A stretch of DNA of 64,000 bases from CAYUZU01 sp964448675. GTDB lineage: Bacteria > Planctomycetota > Phycisphaerae > UBA1845 > Fen-1342. The stretch is from the NCBI GenBank assembly GCA_964448675.1, contig CAYUZU010000011.1, positions 1 to 64,000 of the forward strand, given 5' to 3'. A model generated the notes under the pieces. It made no database searches and was not told the origin of the DNA. It saw only the letters and a list, made by a program, of their open reading frames with translations. This document shows, one piece after another, positions 1-8,653 of the stretch (the stretch's first letter is position 1; the number at the start of each line of letters is the position of its first letter). A program made the translations under genes and the position numbers.

Positions 1-53
1 AGAGCGCTTGCATGGCATGCAAGAGGTCGTGAGTTCGAATCTCATCGGCTCCA
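1..53 (+). tRNA. tRNA-Ala (GGC), 3' part only
   Basis: The window opens inside the D arm of a tRNA. The anticodon stem CTTGC/GCAAG encloses the loop ATGGCAT, giving anticodon GGC at 14-16. The T arm GTGAG-TTCGAAT-CTCAT is intact, and the 3' acceptor strand CGGCTCC is followed by discriminator A. CCA is not encoded. The 5' acceptor strand, expected to be GGAGCCG, lies outside the window. Confidence 0.9.
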
Positions 54-113
54 TTCCCCGGGGAAGACTCAGCGAAACGAACGTCACGGTGCGCCGCCAA
101 TGCGCGCTGCCTT

Positions 114-1466
114 TCAGTTTCGGTCCAGCGCCGTTGACGAATCGACGGCACCCTTGCCGGGCCGCTGCGGATTGTCCGCGATCAGCGCCAGGAGCATCAC
201 CGCCGCCGGCAGCAGCAGCGAAGCGACCTTCACGGGCAGGTAGCCGTCGGTCAGGGCCCGGGCCTGGGCGAAGATGACCGGGCCCGTTGCGCTGGCGAAG
301 ACCATGATCGACGTGACCAGCCCGTTGATCGCCCCGAGGTGCAGCCGACCATAGAACCGCGGCCAGGGCACCGTCAGCAGACAGCCGAACAGCCCCAGCG
401 ACGTGCCGTAACCCGCAATCATCAGCGTGCGGCCAAAGGTGTCGGCGAAGGTCAGCAGGCCAACCGTGCCCATGGCCTGTGTCGCCCCGAGCAGCAGCAG
501 CAGCCACTTGATCGGGTAGCGGTCACTCGCCCAGCCGCCCAGAAAGTTCGCACTCACCCCGAAGAACGCCATCGGCCAAAAGACCGCGTAGGCCGCCGAC
601 TCGGCCACATCGAGCTCGGCGCCGAGCGACGCGATATGAAAAGTGACCGCCGTTACGACCAGGGCCTCGGTTGCCAATCCCAACGCGAAGGCCCAGAACG
701 CCAGCGTACCGACCGCCTCACGGCGTGTGTACTCGTGGTGGATCGTCGGTTGGCGTTGCTCCATCCGGGCGTGCCAGGCCGGGTCGGCGATGCCGTCCAT
801 GACGAGACCGCACTGTTCCGGGTTATCGCGATAGAAGACCCAGCCCAGCAGTGTCATACCGAGACCGACCGCGGCTGCCAGCGCCAACGCCGCCCCGCGC
901 CAGCCGAGCCACGCGACCATCTCGTGGACGATGACCGGTCCGCTGTTGAAGCCGAACGAGATGAACACGCCGGCGATGCCGACGGCCAGCCCGCGGCGAT
1001 GGTTGAACCACTTGCTGAGGGTGACGCGAGCCGTCAGCGTCAGGCACCCCTGCCCGAAGAACCGCATCATCAGGAACGTGAATGACGCCGTGACCAGCGC
1101 CGCCGTACCCGCCACCAGCGGCAGGGCGGTGGCGACGCGGTCGCTCGTTGCCAGCAGCACCAGCGCCACGCCGAGACCGATCGATGCCGCCATTGTCATC
1201 GCCCGCGCACCGACCCGGTCGAGCACGCGGCCGGCAAGCGGCAGCAGCAGGCTGCTGCCGATGGTACCAATCATGTACGCGGTGCTGAGTCGAACGCGAT
1301 CAACAGCGAGGTGCTCGATGAGGTGATCGGTGAAGACCCCCACGATCATCGTCTGGCCGGGCAGACTGGCCAGCGTCCCGATGGTGGTCACCGCCAGGAT
1401 CACCCAGCCATAGAAGAACGGCCAACGCCGCGGCGCAAACGGGATGTCACTCCAGGGTGCAGACAC
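114..1466 (-). CDS. MFS transporter
   Basis: A 450-residue inner-membrane protein with the length and hydrophobic pattern of the major facilitator superfamily. The N-terminus enters the membrane at about residue 17 (FFYGWVILAV). A loop-2/3-type motif, GRVLDRVGARAM, sits near residues 79-90, and the second half repeats it as GGWASDRYPIKW. About twelve hydrophobic segments can be followed. The start is GTG and no clear ribosome site is visible, so the exact start is uncertain. It is divergent from the metallophosphoesterase gene. The substrate cannot be told from sequence. Confidence 0.85.
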   Translation of the reverse strand: MSAPWSDIPFAPRRWPFFYGWVILAVTTIGTLASLPGQTMIVGVFTDHLIEHLAVDRVRLSTAYMIGTIGSSLLLPLAGRVLDRVGARAMTMAASIGLGVALVLLATSDRVATALPLVAGTAALVTASFTFLMMRFFGQGCLTLTARVTLSKWFNHRRGLAVGIAGVFISFGFNSGPVIVHEMVAWLGWRGAALALAAAVGLGMTLLGWVFYRDNPEQCGLVMDGIADPAWHARMEQRQPTIHHEYTRREAVGTLAFWAFALGLATEALVVTAVTFHIASLGAELDVAESAAYAVFWPMAFFGVSANFLGGWASDRYPIKWLLLLLGATQAMGTVGLLTFADTFGRTLMIAGYGTSLGLFGCLLTVPWPRFYGRLHLGAINGLVTSIMVFASATGPVIFAQARALTDGYLPVKVASLLLPAAVMLLALIADNPQRPGKGAVDSSTALDRN

Positions 1467-1663
1467 GCGGCGGATCGTCGTCGAAACGCGGACGGGTGTA
1501 CAGCCCTGCCTGCTGCCGCCCCACCCGCGGCGCCTTCACAATCCATTAACATAATAGGGCCACACTTCCCGCTTTCGGCCGACGGGCAAGGGGACATCCG
1601 TCCCCGATCAAGACGGTTCTTAACAATCAAGCCGGCGGCAGCGGCCGTCAACGAGGTGTTAGC

Positions 1664-3709
1664 ATGAGGGGAGTCGCCGTCCATTTCCTGTTGACCGCTG
1701 CCGTGTTGGGCACCCTGATCACGGCGCATGCCGACGAGAAGTCGCCCCGCGACAATATCGGCCATACGCACCACCACCACCGCCACAACCCGCCGCACAA
1801 GACGGTCGATGACCCCAGCCGGTTCCACACGAGCCGCACCGGCCTGCGTCTGCCGCTGCCCAACGAGGAAGACGCGTTCTTCTTCGTTGTCTATGGCGAC
1901 CGGACCGGCGGTCCCGCGACCGGCGTCTCGGTTCTGGCCGACGCGGTGCGCGACACGAACCTGCTGGAGCCGGACTTCGTCATCACCGTCGGTGACCTGA
2001 TTCAGGGCTACAACCAGCACCCCGAGTGGATGGAGCAGATGCGCGAGTTTCGCGACATCATGGAGAAGCTGTTGTGCCCCTGGTTCCCGGTCGCGGGCAA
2101 CCACGACGTCTATTGGCGCGGCCCCAAGGAGAAGAAACCCGCGGGCGAGCACGAGAAGGCCTACGAAATGCACTTCGGCCCGCTGTGGTACGCCTTCCAG
2201 CACAAGAACTGCTGGTTCGTCGCGTTATACAGCGACGAGGGCAACCCCGAGACCGGCGAGAAGAGCATTCGCAACGCCGACTGCCAGACGATGAGCCCCG
2301 AGCAATTCGCCTGGCTCGAGAGCATCCTCGCCAAGGCCAAGGACGCGGACCACATCTTCCTCTTCCTGCACCACCCGCGCTGGCTCGGCCTGGCCCCGGA
2401 CAACTGGAAGAACTACGGCGACGACTGGGCCCGCGTGCATGACCTGCTGGTCAAGGCCGGCAACGTCACCGCCGTCTTCGCCGGCCACATCCACCGCATG
2501 CGCTATGATCCGCGCGACGGCATCGAGTACGTCACACTCGCCACCGTCGGCGGCGGGCAGTCGGGCCTCGTCCCCAGCGTCGGCTACTTGCACCAGTTTC
2601 ACATCGTCACGGTGCGCAAGGATCAGGTCGCGATGGCGTCGGTCCCCGTCGGCGAGCTCCAGGACGTACGCGAGATCACCGGCAAGATGAAGAACGAATG
2701 CGTCGAATACGCGCAACAGAAGCCGGCGATCGAAAGCACCGTGAAGCTCGACGCGGATGGCGGCGGCAGCGGCCGCGTCGTGGCAACGATCAACAACAAC
2801 ACATCGCGCCCGATCGACGTCACCGTCATGCCGCAGTCGGCCGACAGCCGCTGGCGCTTCTACCCCGATCACAACCACGGTCGGATCCCGGCCGGTAAGC
2901 CGCTGTCGTTCGCGTTCGAGATCGAGCGACCTGGCGACTCGCTCGACGAGTCGTTTCGCCCGTTGGACCTCGTGCTGCGCAGCGAGTATCTCACCGCCGG
3001 CTATCGTTACGAGATCCCCGAGCGTGCCGATCCGATCCCGCTCGACGTCGCAATCAACGCGCCCCCCGAACCTACGCGCGAGCACGTCCTGCTGCTCGAC
3101 GGCCAGGACGATCACGTGATGTTGCCGAGCACGGAGGTTGCCGTGCCCGACGGTCCGTTGACGCTCGAATGCTGGTTCAAGGCGGAGAAGTACGGCCGGC
3201 GTGTCGGCCTGCTCGCCAAGACGGAAAACTCCGAGTTCGGCATCTTCGTCAGCGATGCGCGGCCGGAGTGGTCCGTTTACATCGGCGACAAGTACCTCAG
3301 CGTTCGTGCGCCGAAGGGCATCGCCAAGACGAACACCTGGCACCACATCGCGGGTGTATACGACGGCAAGGAAACGCGCCTGTACATCGACGGCCAGCTC
3401 ATCAAGTCGGCACAGCGCGCGGGCAAACGCCGCATCAACGGCTTGCCGCTGATGATCGGTGCCGACGTCAACGGCCGGGGTGATCCAATGTCGTTCTTCA
3501 ACGGCCGCATCGACGAGGTGCGCCTGTCAACCGTCGCACGATACAGCGGCGAGCGCTTCAGGCCGGCGCGGCGTCATACGGCCGACGACGACACCGTGCT
3601 GCTGCTGCACATGGACGGCGCGATCGGCCCGTGGCTTCACGACGCGTCACCCGAGGCACAGCACCCGCGGCTGTTCAACGGGGCCCGCGTCGTCCCGGCG
3701 GCCAACTAG
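1664..3709 (+). CDS. Secreted calcineurin-like metallophosphoesterase with C-terminal LamG domain
   Basis: 681 residues with a signal peptide (about 1-23). A His-rich stretch (THHHHRH) follows at about 35-42. The metallophosphoesterase core runs from about 70 to 330: YGDRTG (where D-x-H is usual), VGDLIQ, AGNHD, LHHPRW and AGHIH. The first metal motif therefore has Thr where His is common. After a beta-rich linker, a concanavalin A/LamG-like domain occupies about 480-660 (LDGQDDHVMLP, LECWFKA, NTWHHIAGVYDG, NGRIDEVRLS). Exported phosphohydrolase activity is predicted and the substrate is unknown. GAGGTG lies about 6 bases before the ATG. The stop overlaps the stop of the convergent hydrolase gene. 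Confidence 0.85.
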   Translation: MRGVAVHFLLTAAVLGTLITAHADEKSPRDNIGHTHHHHRHNPPHKTVDDPSRFHTSRTGLRLPLPNEEDAFFFVVYGDRTGGPATGVSVLADAVRDTNLLEPDFVITVGDLIQGYNQHPEWMEQMREFRDIMEKLLCPWFPVAGNHDVYWRGPKEKKPAGEHEKAYEMHFGPLWYAFQHKNCWFVALYSDEGNPETGEKSIRNADCQTMSPEQFAWLESILAKAKDADHIFLFLHHPRWLGLAPDNWKNYGDDWARVHDLLVKAGNVTAVFAGHIHRMRYDPRDGIEYVTLATVGGGQSGLVPSVGYLHQFHIVTVRKDQVAMASVPVGELQDVREITGKMKNECVEYAQQKPAIESTVKLDADGGGSGRVVATINNNTSRPIDVTVMPQSADSRWRFYPDHNHGRIPAGKPLSFAFEIERPGDSLDESFRPLDLVLRSEYLTAGYRYEIPERADPIPLDVAINAPPEPTREHVLLLDGQDDHVMLPSTEVAVPDGPLTLECWFKAEKYGRRVGLLAKTENSEFGIFVSDARPEWSVYIGDKYLSVRAPKGIAKTNTWHHIAGVYDGKETRLYIDGQLIKSAQRAGKRRINGLPLMIGADVNGRGDPMSFFNGRIDEVRLSTVARYSGERFRPARRHTADDDTVLLLHMDGAIGPWLHDASPEAQHPRLFNGARVVPAAN

Positions 3710-5199
3710 GGCGTCGCGCAGCCACCGCGGCCGAAGAACCGTTGCAGATCGACGACATCGGCCAGGTCGGTCGCGCCGTCACCGTCGACGTCGCCCGGCG
3801 CGCCCGGCCCCGGATTGCCCAGGTCGCCGGCCAGCACGAGCCAGTCGTCCCAACCGACCGTGCCGTCGCTGTCGAGATCGGGGACCGGCGGCGGCCGTCG
3901 CGTGGCGTTGCCACCGGGCACCAGCGCCGTGTTCTCGAGCGCCGGAAACACCGCCGTGACGGCGTAGTGGGCGAACGGCGGCACCGTGGCCGTCGCGAGG
4001 GCCGTTTCCTCCAGCAACGTGGCGTCGCGCAGCGCGAAGATATCGCGAATCGGTCGGTCGGCGCCGTAGACGCGCACGTGCAGCGCGTCCGGCGGCGCCT
4101 GCCATGCCAGGCACACCTCCGCGCCAAAACGCACCGCGCTCAGGTGACCGACCTGCGCACTCTCGACCTGCTCGCGCGCGATCTGGCACAACGCGAGGGC
4201 CGGCGTCATCGACGCCTGCGAGCCGGGCAGCACGTCCGTGAACAGGACCGCCGTGAGCCCGCGCCGCCGATCAATCCATAGGTAGCTGCCCCACGCCCCC
4301 GCGCCGACGATCTCCTCGACGTGGTCGGTCGTCGGGTTCTCGGCGAGCACCCAGCCGCCGAACCCATAGTCTGGATCGACGCCGTACGGATAAAGCGCGT
4401 GCTCGGCGGGCCATGGCGAGCCAAAGACTGGCAGGCCGCGCGTGTAGTTGGTGAACAAGTGATCGATGGCGGCATCGGAAAGCACGCGCTGGCCCGCGTA
4501 CCAGCCGCCATCGATGATCATCTGGGCGTAGTTCATCGACTCCTCGGCGGTGCTGCGCAAGCCGCCCGCCACGGCCGGGTTCGGGTCGAACTGACCATAG
4601 TCGGTTTGGGGCATGTCGCAGGCGTCGAAAACGCGCGTCTGCGCGATGGCCGCCCACAGCTGATTGCAGCGGAGCTGCGCGATGCCGCCGGTGACCTGCA
4701 TGCCGGCGCCGTCGTAACCGAGTTGCTCACCCGGCGCGAAGACCGGATACCCCGTCACGCCGATACGCGTGATTGACTCGGCCAGGGTGAAACGTGGGTC
4801 GCGTTGGTACTCGAGCGGCGTTTCAATCCCGTGACGCATCGCCCACGCATCGAGCACGGTCGGGTCGCCGATGCCGCTCGCCTCGAACAGCGGGTACGTG
4901 TCGCCGACGCGTTCGTCCAGCGCGAGCAGCCCCTCGTCAACCAGGGCGAGAATCACGCCGGCCGAGACGGTCTTGGTGAAGGAGGCCATGCGGATCTGCG
5001 TGTCGTAGCCGATGTCCCCCGCCCGGAAGCGATAGAGCTCGACGCCGTCCTGGCGCAAGATTACAGCGACGTGATTATTCAGGTTGGGCAGGGCTTCCGT
5101 AAGCAGGTCATCGGCGGCCGCGAAGTCGTAGGGCTGACCGACCGCGACCAGGCTCGTCGCCAGTGAAAAAAGCAGGCACAGTACGGCTTGTGGATGCAT
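3706..5199 (-). CDS. Secreted beta-lactamase-family serine hydrolase with dockerin-like tail
   Basis: 497 residues. The signal peptide is about 1-21. A beta-lactamase/penicillin-binding-protein fold follows: the nucleophile motif S73-F-T-K76 sits in MASFTKT, and a Tyr motif (Y162-D-G) probably stands in for the Y-x-N of class C enzymes. Such proteins are usually esterases or peptidases rather than antibiotic resistance enzymes. The last about 60 residues hold two Asp-rich EF-hand/dockerin-like loops (DLDSDGTVGWDDW and DVDGDGATDLADV) ending in GCATP, typical of planctomycete exported proteins. GGAGG precedes the ATG by 8 bases. Its stop shares the CTAG palindrome with the stop of the metallophosphoesterase gene, so the two genes overlap by 4 bp tail to tail. 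Confidence 0.85.
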   Translation of the reverse strand: MHPQAVLCLLFSLATSLVAVGQPYDFAAADDLLTEALPNLNNHVAVILRQDGVELYRFRAGDIGYDTQIRMASFTKTVSAGVILALVDEGLLALDERVGDTYPLFEASGIGDPTVLDAWAMRHGIETPLEYQRDPRFTLAESITRIGVTGYPVFAPGEQLGYDGAGMQVTGGIAQLRCNQLWAAIAQTRVFDACDMPQTDYGQFDPNPAVAGGLRSTAEESMNYAQMIIDGGWYAGQRVLSDAAIDHLFTNYTRGLPVFGSPWPAEHALYPYGVDPDYGFGGWVLAENPTTDHVEEIVGAGAWGSYLWIDRRRGLTAVLFTDVLPGSQASMTPALALCQIAREQVESAQVGHLSAVRFGAEVCLAWQAPPDALHVRVYGADRPIRDIFALRDATLLEETALATATVPPFAHYAVTAVFPALENTALVPGGNATRRPPPVPDLDSDGTVGWDDWLVLAGDLGNPGPGAPGDVDGDGATDLADVVDLQRFFGRGGCATP

Positions 5200-5328
5200 C
5201 GCACTACCTCCGTTCGGCTCAGGGCGTTACCTGGCAGAACGCCATACCGCCACGGCCTATTGCCGGGGGGGGCCGCCGGAAGCACCGCGGGTCGCCGGCC
5301 ACGGCCCCAACTCCCCGCCCCAAACCGG

Positions 5329-5355
5329 TTGCAATCCGGCCCGATTACCTATAAT
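5329..5355 (+). promoter_or_regulatory. Candidate sigma-70-like promoter for the microprotein
   Basis: TTGCAA and TATAAT are separated by 15 bases, shorter than the usual 17. The TATAAT is a perfect -10 consensus in otherwise GC-rich DNA. It lies about 115 bases before the microprotein ATG, and no other plus-strand gene is close. Confidence 0.5.
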
Positions 5356-5470
5356 CTCTCTGCGGGTAACGTATTGTGACCGTCAGGCGCGGTTTATCGG
5401 CGGTCCAGCGTGGGCGCGGCCACGCTTCTGACGGCTCTTGTTCGCTCAGTTGTCACAAAGGAGACTGGAG

Positions 5471-5563
5471 ATGAACATTTGGACGTGGGTCATTGGGGCA
5501 CTCCCCGGGATCATCGTCGGCCTCTTCGTCGGTTGGAACCTCCGCGTGCTCGCGGGCGGCTAA
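5471..5563 (+). CDS. 30-residue single-span membrane microprotein
   Basis: This small reading frame starts with MNIWTWVIGALPG and ends with RVLAGG. About 20 consecutive residues are hydrophobic, with Gly and Trp, which suits one membrane helix ending in a single Arg. The sequence AAAGGAG lies about 7 bases before the ATG, one of the best ribosome sites in the window, and a TATAAT promoter-like element lies upstream. It stands alone between two minus-strand genes. I do not recognise a family. Small GxxxG-type membrane proteins can be regulators of larger membrane complexes, but that is only a possibility here. Confidence 0.6.
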   Translation: MNIWTWVIGALPGIIVGLFVGWNLRVLAGG

Positions 5564-5714
5564 GCCGGCGCAAGAACCAATCCCCTGATCTGTCGGCGCC
5601 TATGAGCACCGGCGGATCGCTCTATCGGCGGTAGGCGAGTGGGCCTTGGTCCCTTCGCACTCCGCCGATTGTTTGCGCAGCGTGGCGCGGTACGCTGCCG
5701 GCGCGTTGCCGCCT

Positions 5715-6923
5715 TCAGGGAATCAGGGCCTTCGGCGCCTCTGCAACCCGCTGTGCCGCGCCGGCCTCAACGACCCGCTCCCAACTCCCCTCCAGCACGT
5801 GGACCGTCGTGGGCATCGTCTGGCGACCGGCGTCAAACAGCTCGTCCACCTGCTCCTCCGACAACTCGTAATCGAAGATCGCGACTTCGTCGATCAGCCC
5901 GTCAAAGGGCTCCTGCCACGGCGTAGTGCTGTGATCGTCGCTGCCATAGGCATTGACGCCGATGGCGATCGGCTCGCGGTTGCCGTCGTCACCCGAGCTG
6001 GCACCCCATCCGCCCTTGTACCATTCGTAATCCACGTAGGTCCCGTTGAGATACAGCCGCATTCCGCCAGGACCGAACGTGACGACGACGTGGTACCAGC
6101 CGCGGTCGACGATCAGGCCGTACCACACGTAGTAGCTGTGATCGTCGCTCTGCAGCCGCACCTCCACGTAACCGCCGGTCGTGCGGATGTAGAAGTGCCC
6201 GCCGTCGTCGTGCCCGCTGGAGTCCTTGGAGAACAGCCCCTGGTCGTCCCAGCGGTCGTGCGTGTTGAACCACAGCGACACGCTTCCCTCGTCGATGAGC
6301 AGCATGTCGTCATGGGGAATCTCTACGTAGTCGTTCACCCCGTCGAACGCCGCCGCCGGATCGCAGCGGAACGGCGTCTGCTGGTCGAGCTCCACGCCAT
6401 TGACGTAGGTGCCGTTGAGCGTGCCGTTCACGTCGGCGGCCACCTTGCCGTCGGATTCGCCCAGCCGCCAGTAGGCCAGCGGCTTGAGCTCCGTCATCAC
6501 GTCCCACAACGGATCGAAGTCGACGGCGTCCGGCTCGGCCAACACGCGCAGGATGTAGCGCGCGTCGTGCGCCACCCCGTAGCCCGTGAGCTGGACGAGG
6601 TCGCATGGTCGGTCAGCGAGGTCGCCGTCTTCCGGGTCGGTCACGTGCAGCGTGAAGAGCGTATCGCCCAGGGGCACGTCGCTGCGCCAGCGGCCGGCCG
6701 CGTAGTCCGCACGCCACGTCGCCGACGCGTTGATCTGCATCAGGCCCAGGTCGATCGCCGATTGTGCCGCGTACCGCGCCGCGACGAAACCCGCGCGGCT
6801 CGTCACGGTGTGCTGCCGCACCCGCATGGCCGACACCGCCGACATCCCGATAATCGCCACCAGGAGCGCGCAGCTCAGCACCAGCAGGTAGACGCTGGCG
6901 CGGCGGCGGTGGCGTGTGTCCAT
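5715..6923 (-). CDS. PilX/GspK-like pseudopilin fused to a LamG domain
   Basis: 402 residues. The N-terminus (RRRASVYLLVLSCALLVAII) is a short basic segment followed by one hydrophobic helix, as in PilX_N/GspK proteins. A pilin-like helical stretch follows (AARYAAQSAIDLGLMQI). From about 150 to 360 there is a LamG/concanavalin-like jelly roll (AYWRLGESDG, AAFDGVNDYVEIP, VSLWFNTHD, WYHVVVTFGPGGM, DGLIDEVAIFDYEL). It is the last gene of the four-gene pseudopilin cluster, 12 bp after the I-like gene, with GGGAG about 9 bases before the ATG. K-type pseudopilins cap the tip of a pseudopilus, so the LamG domain could face outward. That role is inferred. Confidence 0.75.
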   Translation of the reverse strand: MDTRHRRRASVYLLVLSCALLVAIIGMSAVSAMRVRQHTVTSRAGFVAARYAAQSAIDLGLMQINASATWRADYAAGRWRSDVPLGDTLFTLHVTDPEDGDLADRPCDLVQLTGYGVAHDARYILRVLAEPDAVDFDPLWDVMTELKPLAYWRLGESDGKVAADVNGTLNGTYVNGVELDQQTPFRCDPAAAFDGVNDYVEIPHDDMLLIDEGSVSLWFNTHDRWDDQGLFSKDSSGHDDGGHFYIRTTGGYVEVRLQSDDHSYYVWYGLIVDRGWYHVVVTFGPGGMRLYLNGTYVDYEWYKGGWGASSGDDGNREPIAIGVNAYGSDDHSTTPWQEPFDGLIDEVAIFDYELSEEQVDELFDAGRQTMPTTVHVLEGSWERVVEAGAAQRVAEAPKALIP

Positions 6924-6935
6924 CGGCGGTGCTCC

Positions 6936-7583
6936 CTACGGCAGCGTGTCCCACCACTCGGCGACCAGGCGGTTGGGATCTGCGAGTTCCGCGAGCTTCT
7001 TCGTTTCATCGGGCCACCGGTCGAACTCGATCGGTACGGCTTCCACATCGGTCAGCAACTGCGGCGGCGCGGTCCACGCGTCGGTCCGCAATGCAACCAG
7101 CTCCGCGACGGGCGCCTTGTCGTAGTACACGATGACCGTGATGCGCTTCACGCTGGTGGCGGCGCCGGCATCCACTGCGGGCTTCGTCGGATCGACCCAC
7201 ACCACCGCGACCTGTCTTGCAAACTCATCCGCCCCCGGAATCACGGTGCCGTCCGGCAGGGTCGGCGGCGCCGATCGCCAGTCGTCGTAATCATCCACAT
7301 CGTCGAACTTGCTGCGGTTGCCGATGTCCTCGTCACCGCCGACGCCGAACGAAGCCCAGCCGTAGTCCGGGTCGGCGTACTCCTTCACCATGATCTCGGA
7401 CAGGAGGTCTTCGGCCAGCAGCATGCCCCGGGTCTGCACGCTGACGCGGTGCATGCCCACGCGGGCGACCGCCACCGTCTCCAGCGCGGCCACCAGCATG
7501 AGGCTGATGACCAGCGCGCTGACCACCACCTCCACCAGCGTGTAGGCGATTGGGCCGACATGGTGGGTCGACGACCGGGTCAT
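6936..7583 (-). CDS. Minor pseudopilin, GspI-like
   Basis: 215 residues. A prepilin-type N-terminus is visible: a short leader, then YTLVEVVVSALVISLMLVA, with Glu at position 5 of the predicted mature protein. The C-terminal part is soluble. Position in the cluster (H, J, I, K-like) and length suggest an I- or V-type minor pseudopilin of a type II secretion-like machine. Its ATG overlaps the stop of the J-like gene in an ATGA, a sign of translational coupling. Confidence 0.7.
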   Translation of the reverse strand: MTRSSTHHVGPIAYTLVEVVVSALVISLMLVAALETVAVARVGMHRVSVQTRGMLLAEDLLSEIMVKEYADPDYGWASFGVGGDEDIGNRSKFDDVDDYDDWRSAPPTLPDGTVIPGADEFARQVAVVWVDPTKPAVDAGAATSVKRITVIVYYDKAPVAELVALRTDAWTAPPQLLTDVEAVPIEFDRWPDETKKLAELADPNRLVAEWWDTLP

Positions 7584-8653
7584 GGGGTCGCCTCCGGCAT
7601 GTTCAGCAGTGCGACGGAGGTGGACAGGAGCTGGTTTTCCTCGTCATTGAGCCGCAGGCTGACACCAACGCGCGTCAGGGTCATCGGGGCGCTGTCGTCC
7701 GGGACGAACACCGTGCCGCGCACGCGGTACAGCAGCGACTTGTCCGTTTCAATATCCCAGGTCTTGTCATACCGGACCATCGCGGAAAACCGCGCCCCGG
7801 TGGTTACCGAGCCCCCCTGGTACTCGAAACGCGCCGGAACGCCGTGGCCGGTCACGTTGTAAAGCAGCACGCCGACACCGTCATCAGGCGACAACTCGGG
7901 GCAGTCCGGAAAGCTCACGGTGTACCATGCGAATTTGCTGGACAGCGTGGCCTCGGGCACTGCGCGATCGGCCAGCGTGTTCAGCGTCGGCACCCCGGCA
8001 ATCACCTGGCACAAGCGCACCCCCAGGACGCCGTTGATCGCCCCGTCCTGGCGCAGCCGCAGGTCGACCGCGGTGATACGCCAGGCCTTCGCTTCATCGG
8101 GCAACGAGGGCACGAAGGCCTGCCCGAACATCTTGTTACCCTCGGGTTTGTCGTCCGAAAGCGAATCCTCGTTCGTGAATGCGATCAGCTCCTGCTCCTC
8201 GCCCTCGACCGGCTCGCCGGTGTCATCGTGCGGGCGATAGCCTTCATAGGCGAAACCCAGTAGATCGACGCTCGCAAGCACCTCGATCGCCGTCTTGCCG
8301 TTGAGCGCGCGCAGCAGCGGATCCCCGGAGACGCCCGACCAGCTGTAGCGGATCGTCTCCGGCGTGCCATCCGCGTCTTGGTCGGGGATTGCATAGGTGA
8401 GGCTGGTGCCGGTCGCTTCCGTGACCGCCTCGGCCAGCGCGAGTTCGGTCGCGAGCTGCTCGAGGACCGCCGCCCCGTCGACCAGGCCGTCCAGCTCGGC
8501 GCGGTTTTCGGGCATAGCCCGTGTGGCCAGCACGATGGCTGAGGCCATGCCGCCCAGCAGGATCACCGTCAGCGCGCTGCTGATGACCAGCTCGACGAGC
8601 GTCATCGCGCGGCGTGGTGACTCAGGGATTGGTCTTGAGCAGGTCCGATACAT
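7580..8653 (-). CDS. Minor pseudopilin, GspJ-like
   Basis: 357 residues with the chosen start. The prepilin motif is SPRRA followed by MTLVELVISSALTVILLGG. A shorter start exists at the Met of MTLVE (8605), but it would remove the basic leader that prepilin peptidase needs. The upstream ATG keeps the leader and has GGAGG 9 bases before it. This start overlaps the end of the H-like gene by 32 bp. The remainder is a soluble domain with no motif I can name. The large size fits J-type pseudopilins better than H or I. A still longer frame exists upstream but is low-complexity Arg/Ser and unlikely to be translated. Confidence 0.7.
   Translation of the reverse strand: MYRTCSRPIPESPRRAMTLVELVISSALTVILLGGMASAIVLATRAMPENRAELDGLVDGAAVLEQLATELALAEAVTEATGTSLTYAIPDQDADGTPETIRYSWSGVSGDPLLRALNGKTAIEVLASVDLLGFAYEGYRPHDDTGEPVEGEEQELIAFTNEDSLSDDKPEGNKMFGQAFVPSLPDEAKAWRITAVDLRLRQDGAINGVLGVRLCQVIAGVPTLNTLADRAVPEATLSSKFAWYTVSFPDCPELSPDDGVGVLLYNVTGHGVPARFEYQGGSVTTGARFSAMVRYDKTWDIETDKSLLYRVRGTVFVPDDSAPMTLTRVGVSLRLNDEENQLLSTSVALLNMPEATP

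Noticed and set aside
1590..1605. Small hairpin GGGGAC/GTCCCC as an operator or terminator
   Set aside because: Only 6 bp of stem, common by chance in GC-rich DNA and not placed at a gene end.
3706..5199. An antibiotic-resistance beta-lactamase
   Set aside because: The S-F-T-K motif is shared with many esterases and peptidases; the dockerin-like tail and lack of further class motifs do not support resistance.
5646..7862. 738-residue plus-strand frame opposite the pseudopilin genes
   Set aside because: His/Arg/Val-rich composition, no ribosome site, and it is antisense to clear prepilin genes.
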